Source: Selaginella moellendorffii (Eukaryota; Streptophyta; Lycopodiopsida; Selaginellales; Selaginellaceae). Taken from it: 64,000 nt of DNA. The notes beneath the pieces were generated by a model. It searched no databases, was not told the origin of the DNA, and was given only the letters and a program-made list of their open reading frames with translations. Shown here piece by piece: positions 23,569 through 33,891 of this stretch. Each line of letters begins with the position of its first letter. Positions within the stretch are counted from its first letter, which is position 1. The stretch spans positions 642,463-706,462 of the forward strand of contig NW_003314266.1 of the NCBI RefSeq assembly GCF_000143415.4, in the 5' to 3' direction. The position numbers were made by a program, and so were the translations under genes.

Positions 23569-23908
23569 ACTTGACGTGGAGTAACGACGACGCTCTCATT
23601 TCATGCCTCACAACAAAAAATCACAGCCATGAGGGGAGAAAAAGAGGGCAATCGGGGAGGAAGGAAAGAGGGCACTCACCCAGCATCGAGCCTTCTCGTG
23701 CTTCTCCTTGCTCTCCCATGCTTAACAGTTGTTTTCTCGTTCACGCCCTAGGGCACAACATTATATTTATCATGACCAAATGTGAAATGCAATCAAGATA
23801 TAATTCACCAGAACGAACTCTTTCCAATTTGTGTGTGGATTTATAGATGAAATACACAGATGGCTAGCTTAAGGTAAACTGTTGAGAGAAAGTTGGCCAA
23901 ACCATTCC

Positions 23909-25285
23909 TCAAAATAAAAGCACATAAGAGGAGAAGTTTTCCGGCTCCAGCTCCATGAGCTTCTCCACGGCCATTCTCCCACGCCTCGCATCGTCGTGCA
24001 TTTTGGATGCGCCCAACATGACAGTCCATGGAATAGGATTCACAGTCGATGACGAAGAAACCAGAAAATCAGTAGTTTCTTCCACCATACTCAAGAGGCC
24101 GCATTTTCCCATGAGATCCACCACGCAAAACAAGTGTTCGCCAGTCTGAACGATGCCAAAGTCCTGCGTTGCATATGTGTAGCAGTTCCAAGAGTCCTGA
24201 AGCCTTCCATCGACGCTGCAAGCTGAGAGGATTGCGAGAAGCGTCACACTGTCCGGAGAGAAACCATTCAAAACCATCGCACGAAACGTTTCTCTGGCCA
24301 TACAACCGTGACCCCAGTGAGAATATCCGGATATCAGAGAGTTCCATGACACGGAATCTCTCTCGTCCATGGACTGGAAGATATTATCAGTCATCTCTAC
24401 AAATCCAGCGCTAGCATACGCACCCAAGATTGCGTTCCAAGAGATTACATTGCGATGTGGCATCCGGTCAAACATAAATCTTGCATAATCCAAATGCCCA
24501 TTTGAGGAAAATGCTGCGACTATTGTATTCCACGATAAAACACACTGTTGCGGCGTTAAATCGAATATTTTCTTTGCGTCAACTAATCTTCCAAGATGTG
24601 CGTAAGCAGCAGTAATGGTGCTCCACGACACCAAATCTCTCTGCGGCATCCTGTCGAAGAGAAAGCTCGCGAACTGGAGCTCCCGCTCATGGGAGTAGGC
24701 CGTAATCATCGTGTTCCAGGCGATTACGTCTCTCTCGGGCGCGATCTCAAAGAAGCTGCGAGCGAGGCCCAACTCGCCATCGTGGACGAGCGATCCGAGC
24801 ATGGCGTTCCACGGAACGACACTCCACTGCGGCATTCTCTCAAAGAACAATTGTGCGAGGCGGGAATCGCCCTCCTTTCGGGCATAAGCGCTCACCATCG
24901 TCGTCCACGACACGACGTTCCTGCGATCCATTGCCTCGAACAGCGCCCTGGCCTGCCGGATGTCGCCGTTTTCCACGCTGCCATAGATCATCACATTCCA
25001 CGAGAAGACGTTCTTTGCGTGGATCTCGTCAAAAGCTTCCCGGGATTCCTGCAAATGCCCACACTGGGCATACATTTGGACGAGATGGTTCGCGAGGTAC
25101 GTGTTGGTGGTGGATGGATCGCCTTGTGAGTCGAGGAGCTCACGGTGAATCCTCCTCCCCTCTCTCACGTCTCTTCCGATGCCACACTGCCTCAATCTCG
25201 ATGCGTAGCTCTCCACGATGGAGTGCTTGGAAGTGGCAGTGGACTTGAGGCATTGCTTGAGCACTCTCTTCATCCATGGACGCAA
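23909..25285 (-). CDS. PPR-1 copy C: PLS-type PPR protein, open frame (458 aa)
   Basis: Single-exon frame encoding a short leader and about ten PPR motifs of about 31 residues (S/L-like). Each shows the W-N/T-xxI/M-xAY pattern (NVVSWTTMVSAYARK, DVIAWNTMITAYSH, NVISWNAILGAYASA), then a more degenerate region with MGKCGLL. It ends in the first part of an E motif (LMELEPENFSSYVLLF, stop). Family role: sequence-specific organelle RNA binding, often C-to-U editing when E/DYW is complete. Here E is truncated, so independent function is uncertain. The frame is kept because gcgaactgg is intact where A and B lost a base. The adjacent ATPase (25381-26535) is dead. Confidence 0.7.
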   Translation of the reverse strand: MRPWMKRVLKQCLKSTATSKHSIVESYASRLRQCGIGRDVREGRRIHRELLDSQGDPSTTNTYLANHLVQMYAQCGHLQESREAFDEIHAKNVFSWNVMIYGSVENGDIRQARALFEAMDRRNVVSWTTMVSAYARKEGDSRLAQLFFERMPQWSVVPWNAMLGSLVHDGELGLARSFFEIAPERDVIAWNTMITAYSHERELQFASFLFDRMPQRDLVSWSTITAAYAHLGRLVDAKKIFDLTPQQCVLSWNTIVAAFSSNGHLDYARFMFDRMPHRNVISWNAILGAYASAGFVEMTDNIFQSMDERDSVSWNSLISGYSHWGHGCMARETFRAMVLNGFSPDSVTLLAILSACSVDGRLQDSWNCYTYATQDFGIVQTGEHLFCVVDLMGKCGLLSMVEETTDFLVSSSSTVNPIPWTVMLGASKMHDDARRGRMAVEKLMELEPENFSSYVLLF

Positions 25286-25380
25286 ATACGAAAATAGGTT
25301 CTAACCACTATTTTCCTCTATGAATCAAAGTTGACGAAAGTCAACGGAATGTGAAAATCAAGTCTATGACCAAATTGAAA

Positions 25381-26535
25381 TCACCCTCGCATATCTCGTT
25401 CCCTGATGATTCTACAAAGTTTTGGCCAGCCGCTGCATAGCTCGAAAGTGAAGCGACGTCGATGGCATGACAAGGGGCCAGTCCTTCTCCGGGATTTACC
25501 CCAAGCTGCAAGTGTCCTATACTGCAGGAGGTCATACTCGATGAGACTGTTCACCTTGCCCACGGAAAGCTTGTTGCAGAGCGTCATGTAGGGCGTAATA
25601 CCGTCCTTGTGTTTCACCAAGGTGGACACTACGGCCTTCCAATCGTCCTTGGTCCAGCACGGCTTGCTAGGCTTGTTGGCAGGGAGGGCCTCTGGAAAGC
25701 AAGCAAGCCGGACCTCCAAACAGCAGCTTGAGAGAAGCGAGGCCTTCACAGCCTCCCATGACTCAATGCTCCCAGCAGCTCTGGCTAGTAAGCCCATCCG
25801 TCCACCCATATGGCTGTATATGTCCTTCCACAACTCGTCAGACACTCCATCAGAACCCGTCGGTAGGAGCGTCTCAAAGAACTGGCGAGCTTCCGCTTCA
25901 CGCAAATCGCCTACGTGTAAAGTGTCCGCTCGGAGGCTGCCTTTGTAGGCCGCAAGCCAAGTCCCAAAGAAGTTCTCCGAGGATGCCAGCACCACATTCA
26001 TGATGTGCTCCTGCTTCGTCACCATCACAAAGAAAGCGAGCAGCTGGTCGAGCTCTTTCTTGGTCGCTGGATCTGTGGTCCAAGTGCACAACCAGCTGGC
26101 CTCATCCAGAACGATCGTCGGATAGACCTTAGCATAGTCCCCGCCACCTTTCAGAACCAGGCTATTACAAGAGACACCGTAGGACTTGATAGCTGCAAGG
26201 ACGGTCGTCTGCCTTGTCCATCTGGTCCTTGAGAACACTCCAGCTTTCCAGCTCGGCGGGTAAAAAGCTGGACTTGAACAGTCGGGCAACACCCCTCGGA
26301 GAAATCGAGCCGCGCATGTCAGCGGGATACTCACCCTCACCTTGCCTCCGCAGGAGGGCACTCCCCGAATCCTTCGGTCCACTCACCACAACTAAGTTGC
26401 CTCCCGTTACCGAGTCACCTACAGCGGCTACAGCCCATTCAGCGCCGCGAGCTCGTTTTCCCTGGTGAAAACTATCCGCCCCTGATTGAAGTTCGCCACG
26501 CTCGAGGAGAAGCGCCTCAGCATCTTCGAAGCCAT
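25381..26535 (-). pseudogene. P-loop ATPase copy C, broken
   Basis: Homologous to 1719-2924 but with several small deletions. Walker A reads GPKDSGSALL (the catalytic Lys and adjacent residues of GPKDSGKSALL are gone). Segments before and after SADMRGSI and around the DMDTV region are missing. The 3' end is frameshifted near 25490. Frames 25381-26382 and 26165-26815 each cover part of it. Walker B (PTIVLDEAS) is retained. Nonfunctional as an ATPase. Confidence 0.8.
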
Positions 26536-26537
26536 AG

Positions 26538-27759
26538 CTAAACCTTTTTACACTGCAAGGGTAGTAGGCGTGGAGGCAAAGAAACACGGGCCTTTCTTCC
26601 ACGCCTCGCATCGATGGAATAGGATTCACCGTCGACGACGAAGAAAGTCTCTTCGACCATACCCAAGAGCGCACATTTTCGTATTCGCCAGTCCGAACGA
26701 TGCCAAAGTTCTGCGTTGCATATGCGTAACAGTTCCACGAGTCTTGAAGCCTTCCATCGAGGGTGCAAGCCGAGGGGATTGCGAGACTGTCCGGAAAGAA
26801 ACCATTCAAAACCATCGCACGAAACGTCTCCCTGGTATCAGAGAGTTCGACGACACAGATTCTCTCTAGTCCATGGACTGGAAGATGTTCTCCGCAACAT
26901 CAACAAAGCCAGCGCTAGCAAAGACACCGAAGATTGCGTTCCAAGAGAGTACATTGCTGATGAAAACTAAAGCTTGCATAATCTAGATGCCTGTTTAAGG
27001 CAAATGCTGTGACTATTGTGTTCCACGATAAAACATACTGTTGCGGCGTTGAATCGAAGATTTTCTTCACGTCAACTAATCTTCCAAGATATGCGTAAGC
27101 CGCAGTAACTGACGACACCAAATCTCTCTACGGCATCCTGTCAAAGTGAAAGCTCGGGATCTAAAGCTCCCGCTCATGGGAGTAGGCCGTAATCATCGTG
27201 TTCCAGGCGATCACGTCTCTCTTGGGCGCGATCTCAAAGAACCTGCGAGCGAGGCCCAACTCGACGTCGTGGACGAGCGATCCGCGCATGGCGTTCCACG
27301 GCACGACGCTCCACTGCGGCATTCTCTCCAAGAACAATGGCGCAAGGAGGGAATCGCCCTCCTTTCGGGCATAAGCGCTCACCATCGTCGTCCACGACAT
27401 GACGTTCCTGCGATCCATTGCCTGGGACAGTGCCCTGGCCTGCCGGATGTCGCCGTTTTCCACGCTGCCATGGATCATCACATTCCACGAGAAGACGTTC
27501 TTGGCGTGGACATACATTTGGACGAGACGGTTGGCGAGGTACGTGTTGATGGTGGATGGATCGCCTTGCGAGCCGAGGCCCTCTCATTTTCAAACACACC
27601 TAAAATCACGTCTCTCACGTCACGCATTGCCTCGATCGCGATGCGTATCCCTCCACGATGGAGTCTTTGGAAGTGGCAGTGGACTTGAGGCATTGGTTTA
27701 TGGAGTCTTTGGAAGTGGCAGTGGACTTGAGGCATTGGTTTGCCACGGTGTTTCCTCAA
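26538..27759 (-). pseudogene. PPR-2 copy C: degenerate PPR gene
   Basis: Decayed PPR copy with better preserved middle motifs than in A or B: 27161-27517 encodes NVFSWNVMIHGSVENG, NVMSWTTMVSAYARK, SVVPWNAMRGSLVHD and DVIAWNTMITAYSHEREL in one frame. Frameshifts on both sides, and loss of the linker before the first motif, make a functional product unlikely. Confidence 0.7.
27659..27740. repeat. 41-bp direct tandem duplication in PPR-2 copy C
   Basis: The sequence beginning tggagtctttggaagtggca and ending ggcattggtt occurs twice back to back (about 27659-27699 and 27700-27740). A and B have it once. It is a small replication-slippage type duplication specific to C. Confidence 0.8.
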
Positions 27760-28026
27760 AGGGGCGCAAGGATTTCTCGATAATGTGGAAAAGAAAAGAA
27801 AAGCCCAGCCTTGGACAACTCAGATCTTCTTCTAAATCAAGAAAAGTTACATCTGGAAAGTGAAAGCTCACACGACAATGAAGTTTTTTATTCTTCCTTG
27901 CAAGATTCAAAGACAATTCTTTTGAGTTCAAAACTCTTGGAATTTCACAAACACACACAAACCAGTTTTCGTGGATGTGATGATCAAACTTTACGTCATT
28001 TCCGATCCAAAGTCAGCATTTATACT

Positions 28027-29337
28027 TGGGTAGACAATGGCATTAGATTGAAAGGCTGGCCAGCACTCTCAAGTTGTACCACGGCCAAAATGGAAGTGGT
28101 ACCGATTAGACTCCTGGGAGTGGTGCAACAACAAAGCACGCCTTACCTTTGCAAAGAAACGACTCGCACAAAAACTGAAAAAAACCGGAGCCTCCTTTAT
28201 ACTCATTTGGATTGCAAGGCATTTGCCCGAGACAAACTTTAGAAACGACTTTGACTCCTCGCTGACCTTGATTTTTAAAATTGTGGCTTTGTCCGAAGGA
28301 GAGCTAGATCAATGATCTGGTACAGGGGTGAAGATAAAGCCCGACCATCAAATCCACAAAGTTTAGATTGAGGTGATGATAAACTAACCTTGGAAAAAGC
28401 CCACATAGTGAGCTTCCAAGTGTAAAGCTCTTACGCACCGAGGGAGCTGATTTGCGAGCTCCATACGGACAGTGCACAAATATCCAGGTTAGAAAAAATG
28501 CATTGTTATTATCATGGCGGCCATGATTCCATTTGTTGCTAGATTGCGGCTCGCAAGCGACCAACTTATACATGCCGTGCTAGTTTAATCTTGTAGATTC
28601 CAGGTCTTTTTCCCGCATTGCTTACAAGGCTTGCAATAGATCAGCAGCAAGATACAAGAAAAGTTGTGCATACAATGCACCTAAAAAGCCAAACCAGTGT
28701 AAGTTCCTGTAGAGAAGGGGAGAGGTCCCCTCCTTCCATTGATGGGTATAAAGAATTAGAGGTTTTAGCTGGTTGGCATACAGTTTTGCATGCCCAGCCA
28801 TTACTTTATATGCACATATTCTGCTTCATAATATAGAATCCAAGCCCAGCAGCAGCGACAGAAGCAGGAACAGGAGCAGCATAGAAGCAAGGTGGTGGCA
28901 ATTCATGAAATCACCAGGTGTTCCAGTGACCTTCATTTCTCATTCTGCTGGAGCCACAAGACATCTGAAAGGAGAAAGCCGACATCATTTTGCACGCAAT
29001 ATATAGTAAAGCTTGCTTGCTTGCATCATCATGCCCTCTGAGCTCGCGCTTTTGAGTTGAAAGATTCAAAGAAATCGTCGAAGTTGCTCACCAGCTTACC
29101 GAGAAAACTTTGAACTTGGGATGGAGTTTGATTTGATGGTAAGAGCTCCAAGAGGTGGCGTATAATATTGAAATGTCTTCGAAAATGTTCATTCCAAGGG
29201 AGGACATTCCTCCTTTCTTTTCATCCTTTTGGGATCGAGCTTGGTGAATCGAAATTCCCAAGAGCCATTTGATTTATCTTTTAGTCCTCCATCTAGAAAG
29301 CAAATGCCACTGGAACTCTCTCGTTACCCCCACTCCT
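28027..29337. other. Intergenic, no gene recognised
   Basis: Between the end of the array and the nucleoside hydrolase promoter. Only short ORFs without family resemblance (for example 28304-28573 minus, 28618-28836 plus). Base composition is mixed, and no repeat of the array is visible. Confidence 0.5.
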
Positions 29338-29345
29338 TATAAATA
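29338..29345 (+). promoter_or_regulatory. TATA-like box of the nucleoside hydrolase gene
   Basis: The sequence tataaata, in ccttataaatacatgg, lies about 450 bp upstream of the start codon at 29794. If used, it predicts a leader of about 420 nt containing two short upstream ORFs (29474-29488 and 29656-29688). Not experimentally supported. Confidence 0.45.
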
Positions 29346-29793
29346 CATGGGCACCATTCCTGTTATCACAGGCGGCCACAAAGGGAAGAAAGGCAGTAAC
29401 AGTGGGAGCAAAGTGCCGCTCCTCCTCCTTTCCTTTCTCATCTCATTGGGCAAACACCAGCCAAACAACGATCATGAGCCTCCCCTGAGTGGCAGCAGCG
29501 CGGACAATCGATTGTCTCACCACCAACACCACCACCATATTTAAGGCATCCTCCTCTCCGAGCTCTGATATTTCCGGCGTCTCGTCTGCTCCTCCCAAAG
29601 ATATTTGAATTCCCCCGTGTGTTTTTCTTTGCAGCTTTCCAACAGCGTTGCGATCATGGTCTGGAATCTCTCTAGAGCAAAACAATAGCTGCATTGACTG
29701 AATCCTCTCCTCCTAGAGAGGAAAGTTTGGTTTTTGCTGCTGTGCTCGTAGAACAGGTCTTCAGGTTTAGAAAGGTTTAGTTCCTGCTACTCG

Positions 29794-32700
29794 ATGGTGC
29801 AAACCGTTCATCTCCTCCTCGCTGTGCTCTTGCTCTTGTTTCCATTGCCTCCAGTTCTCGCTCATGATCAATTCAGAGGCAAAGATGCTGCTGCGGCTGT
29901 TCCAAAGAACTTGGTCCTTGACACTGACCTTGACGTGGAGGATGTTTTGGCAATTCTCTACATTCTCAAGCAAAACAGATCTCTTATAAATCTCAAGGCA
30001 AGTCTTTCTGCACACGGTTTTCTTGCATCATGTCTTGCGTATCACATTGATATCATTCTTGCAACCTGCAATGCTTTTGATAAAGAAGGTGGTTCTTCTG
30101 CTGCCTTGCAGGCAATCACCTTAGACTCAAATGCATGGGTAAATCCGGGTTTTGGAGTCAACATGGTATATGATCTCTTGTTCACCATGGGCCGGGATGA
30201 CATCGCCATCGGTGTCGGAGGGGAGGGAGGCATCACACAAGATGGCACAATCCAGCCAAATGTTGGAGGCTATGTGCCAATTATTGATCAGGTAAAATGT
30301 CTCCTCTCAAATCTTCCATGCTCTCCTTTCTCTCTCCTTCTCCTTCTTTCCACTTCTTTTGTTTGGATGGAGCACCCACAAAGTGGAAGGTTGTTCCTTT
30401 CAGAAGAAACACAAAGTTCTTCTTGAGTTTTTCATTTCCTCCACTTCTTTTTGGTATAAACTACAGCTTATACTTTGGCAGATGCTTTACACCTGTGGGA
30501 GTTGTAGATACAGGCAAGCCATTCCACCAGGAAGAGGAGCGGGGAGCCTTGATGTGGACACGCATTATGGACTCAGAAGCCAGTTCTTACCTCAGGTAAT
30601 ATGCTTAAGTTCTTCCTCTTTCTCTTGTGGAACTAGAGAAAAGAATAACACTTGCAAGGGGGAGAGACACTACATCCCAGGGAAGCAAAGAAGCTCCCAG
30701 GAAGTTCTGCTCGAGGCATTGTCAACAGGATCAAACACAGTGCTGCTCACAGGATCCCACACAAATTTTGCACTGCTGCTCATGACACACCCAGAGGTCA
30801 AGAAGAACATCCAGCATGTCTACATCATGGGTGGTGGGGAGAGTGGCAATTTGTTCACTGGAACTGAGAGCAACCCAAGAGCCGAGTTTAACATCTTCGC
30901 AGACCCATTTGCTTCTTATCAGGTCCAAGATTATGTAGGGACTTTCATCTGTATTCTTAGTATATGGTGAAGCTTTCAGGTTTTTCACTCTGGGCTGGCT
31001 ATAACTTTGGTCCCCTTGGAAGCAACTGATACTGTTCCAGTCACTCAGGAACTTATCACGGCTCTGGAAAGAAGCATGAACAGCCTCGAGGCAAACTATA
31101 CATATCATATGCTCAGCATGCTCAAGCATATCTGGCCTGATGCCTTTTCTCAGGTGAAACGTTGTGTGCATATTTGCAGGAATTGTAATGTGATGTTTAT
31201 GGCAGTATTTCTATCTCTGGGATTCATTCACATCAGCTATCGCAATATCGGGGATGCTCAATGGGCACGATGCTTCCAAAAACGAGTTTGGAACCATAGA
31301 TCCAGCACTCGTAACTATTGTCACGTCCAACGAGCCTTACGGCGTCCGGGATGGCTCCAATCCTCTCTTTGAAACCAAAAGATGGCGGAAGTTTGGGCTC
31401 GAGAAGGGTGACGTCCACAGCGGCCACGTTCAGACGGGCTTGAGAGATCCATTCTGCTATGTTCCTCGGGGCGAAGGCATTTGCAAGGTACTTAGTTACA
31501 TGCAATCCTCCTTTCACATTGGTTTTCTAGGATGGAAGGACGGTGATAACAAAGAACTGTAAAAGTGGTGGTGGGGTCTTGGTCCAGGTAGTAGGACGAG
31601 CAAAACTTTCATACGAGAACAATGAAAAGACTCACACGAGCAAGGTGCTCGACAAAGAATTCTACTCGAGCTTCATCAACGTAAGCATCTTAAGGTCTAT
31701 CCTCTAATCGCTTTTCTCTTTCTTTTTCGTATAGGCACTAAACTCTCCACACCAGTCTGCTCGATTCACCTTCCAAAGGCAGACGCCGTCCATCCGAGAA
31801 AACCAGTACAGGGTCAACTCGAGCGGGCCCAAGAGACTTGGCAAAGGCAAGGCTTTGTTATTCGACATGGACATGAGCCCCGGAGATATTCTCACGCTCG
31901 TCTATCTCCTCAAGGTACCAAGGACAATCGTTGAACTCAAGGTGATTGCGATACCAAAGAAGGAAAAAAGAAAAAGAGAAAAGAGAAAGAAAGAGAAAGG
32001 AGCTAAAGTGGCAAAGTTTGATGAAACAGGCAATCACAGTGTCCGGCAATGGCTTTGCAAACGCGGCCTCGATCGATACGGTGTATGATGTGCTGGACAT
32101 GATGGGAAGGGACGATGTGAGTGTGGGGATGGGAGCTCTCTTTGCTCGCGGCCAAGCTTACTCCAACGCCACTGGAGACTGTAAGTACAGGCGAGCGGTC
32201 CCTCAAGGCACTAGCGGCTTGCTCGACTCGGACACCCTCTACGGCCTTGCACGAAGCCTTCCTCGTAGTCCTCGAAGGTCCCAAAGTTATCCAAACCTTC
32301 TCCTTTTCTTCCTCATCTTCTACTGTTCAGGTACTCTGGGAGATCACAGCTCCAAACTTCAACCGAGGTGATCACCGACGCGTTGCGCGGCCTGGGCGGA
32401 TCCGCAAAGCTCACGGTCGTCGCCGGGGGCCCTGTTACAAACCTGGCGGAGTTTCTTACCGCGACGAGGAACCAAGCTCTCAAAGATCTCATCGAGGTGA
32501 CGTCCAAGGCTTCTTTCCCTTTGATCTCGCATTCACAGGCTTTTACCAGGAAGTCTACGTGCTGGGCGGATCCATCTCGCGCCCCGGCAACGTTTTCACC
32601 GTGGAGGAGAACTCCAAAGCCGAGTTTAACATGTTCCTGGACCCGCTCGCAGCCGAGATAGTTCTTTGTTCCGGTCTGAGAGTGACGCTGCTGCCCCTGG

Positions 32701-33129
32701 ATGTGACGGAGAAAGTATCCCCCGAGAAGGCCTTCCTTAACCATCTGAGATCCCGGCACCGGCACCGGACACCCGAGTCCTGTCTAGTCCACAAGCTGCT
32801 ACGCACTGTCCATGAGCTCAAGACGAAGAACCCGGCCTACGTCCATGCAGTACGTCCCATCTGTTCTATCTTTTCTTCCCTGAATCTGTTCTTGCGTTGT
32901 CCAGGCCAATCCTCTGGGTGAAGTAGTGGCGGCTGCAGTCGCTGTGAACTCCACAGCTCTGGGTGTTGTGTCGAAAGAAGTGGCCATAACTGTCGAGGCA
33001 ACGGGTGACGTCTCTCGGGATGGATGGACCAGAGTTGACGAGCACGGATGCACTGTTCGCATCGTTGAAAAGATCAACCGGACAGCACTGGATTTTCAAG
33101 TTGCCAGTGCACTAACAGCTCCAGCGTAG
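29794..33129 (+). CDS. NSH3: Tandem-domain nucleoside hydrolase (NSH3-like), secreted
   Basis: Twelve exons: 29794-29997, 30112-30291, 30482-30595, 30659-30922, 30980-31153, 31206-31487, 31531-31680, 31735-31941, 32030-32277, 32331-32496, 32550-32849, 32905-33129. They join in phase to 837 aa, close to plant NSH3 (about 890). The N-terminal 23 residues are a hydrophobic signal peptide, fitting the apoplastic role known for NSH3: hydrolysis of purine nucleosides to base and ribose. Domain 1 starts at LVLDTDLDVEDVLA (canonical DTDxxxDD, with one D replaced by E). Domain 2 starts at LLFDMDMSPGDILT, a divergent, probably non-catalytic site as in homologues. VHSGHVQTGLRDP links the two. Intron 1 uses a GC donor (aag/gcaagt). 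Exon 6 starts at 31206 after ggcag. Confidence 0.85.
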
Positions 33130-33372
33130 ATTGATCTACTCGCTCAAAACAAATCTGATCAGAACCTGCTACACAAATACCTGGAGAAGTTACTGAACAG
33201 TGAGTAAAAGGGGGCAATTCGCTTCCTCCCAGTTCACAGAACCTTAAAAGTCAGAACTTTGTACAACAAAAGGAGTGCCTTCCCAAATCCTCAAAGATCT
33301 CAATGAAAAACACAAGCGAAACAGGGTACCTGCTGCTTTTCAGCCGGCTTGCTACCATATCTCCATCTCCAT

Positions 33373-33617
33373 TCACCAGAGCGCCACACAGATCTTTGGT
33401 TCCATCTGTAAACCACGGACCATCTCCTCAAGCGTCTGAGTCCAAGCGTCACCTGCAAAACAAAATGGTGAGATGCTATCAAGACCAATTAAAGAGAAAA
33501 CGAACCATCCCGAAGAAAGACGTCAATGTTGAGCTGCTGTGCGAGTACCAATCCAAGTCCATCGCTCCTGTCTATCGGCACGAAGATGGATTTTCTCGTG
33601 CCGCTTATACACTGCAT
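33373..33617 (-). CDS. Small unrecognised two-exon gene (63 aa)
   Basis: Minus-strand ATG at 33617-33615; exons 33617-33506 and 33452-33373. The splice (gatg/gttcg ... tgcag/gtgac) is in phase and gives MQCISGTRKSIFVPIDRSDG ... LNIDVFLRDGDAW, ending ICVALW and a stop. The joined frame is open with protein-like composition, while unspliced frames stop early. It lies between the convergent ends of the nucleoside hydrolase and CAND1. I do not recognise the family. It could also be the 3' end of a longer transcript starting nearer 33800. Confidence 0.4.
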
Positions 33618-33891
33618 AAAACAGCAGAGAACACGTCCATGGGACACGGCGAGTTATGCTACTCTCCATGTGAAACCACGTGTTAAAAACGATAGCAAGA
33701 AAAACAAAGAGCATGGCGACAAATTGGAGACTTACAGCGAACTGGCAATGTTTTTCTCTGCACTGTGATTACATGGCTAGATAGAAAGCCGATGTGTGTA
33801 CCGCATGGAAAAATAGTTCTGCTAAACGGGATCGCACTCCAAAATTGAAGCAGCAAACAAACACAAACTCGTAAATCAAGGGAATGACCTC

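Larger units (their letters stand above)
12001..23850. repeat. Tandem repeat unit, copy B (about 11.85 kb)
   Basis: Same gene and transposon order as copy A, and identical to it over long stretches (for example the ATPase at 13561-14766). Its first about 500 bp agree with copy C and not with copy A (for example the residues before GKCGLL in PPR-1). Copy B is therefore a mosaic or shares a more recent exchange with C at that end. Confidence 0.9.
23851..28026. repeat. Tandem repeat unit, copy C (partial, 4.2 kb)
   Basis: Homology to A and B starts at 23851 with PPR-1 and runs through the ATPase and PPR-2. It ends abruptly at about 28026, where A and B continue (A: about 4465) into the AT-rich transposon block. 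Copy C lacks that block and has many small deletions in the ATPase and PPR-2 parts, so it is older or evolved without homogenisation. Confidence 0.85.

Noticed and set aside
146..23850. The A/B repeat as an assembly artefact
   Set aside because: Dozens of scattered substitutions, different indels in PPR-1, copy-specific stops and the third diverged copy argue for real duplication. Allelic mis-joining of two haplotypes cannot be fully excluded without long reads.
25341..25535. Separate small minus-strand ORFs around the 3' end of the C ATPase
   Set aside because: Frameshifted remains of the ATPase C-terminus and flanking spacer, not independent genes.
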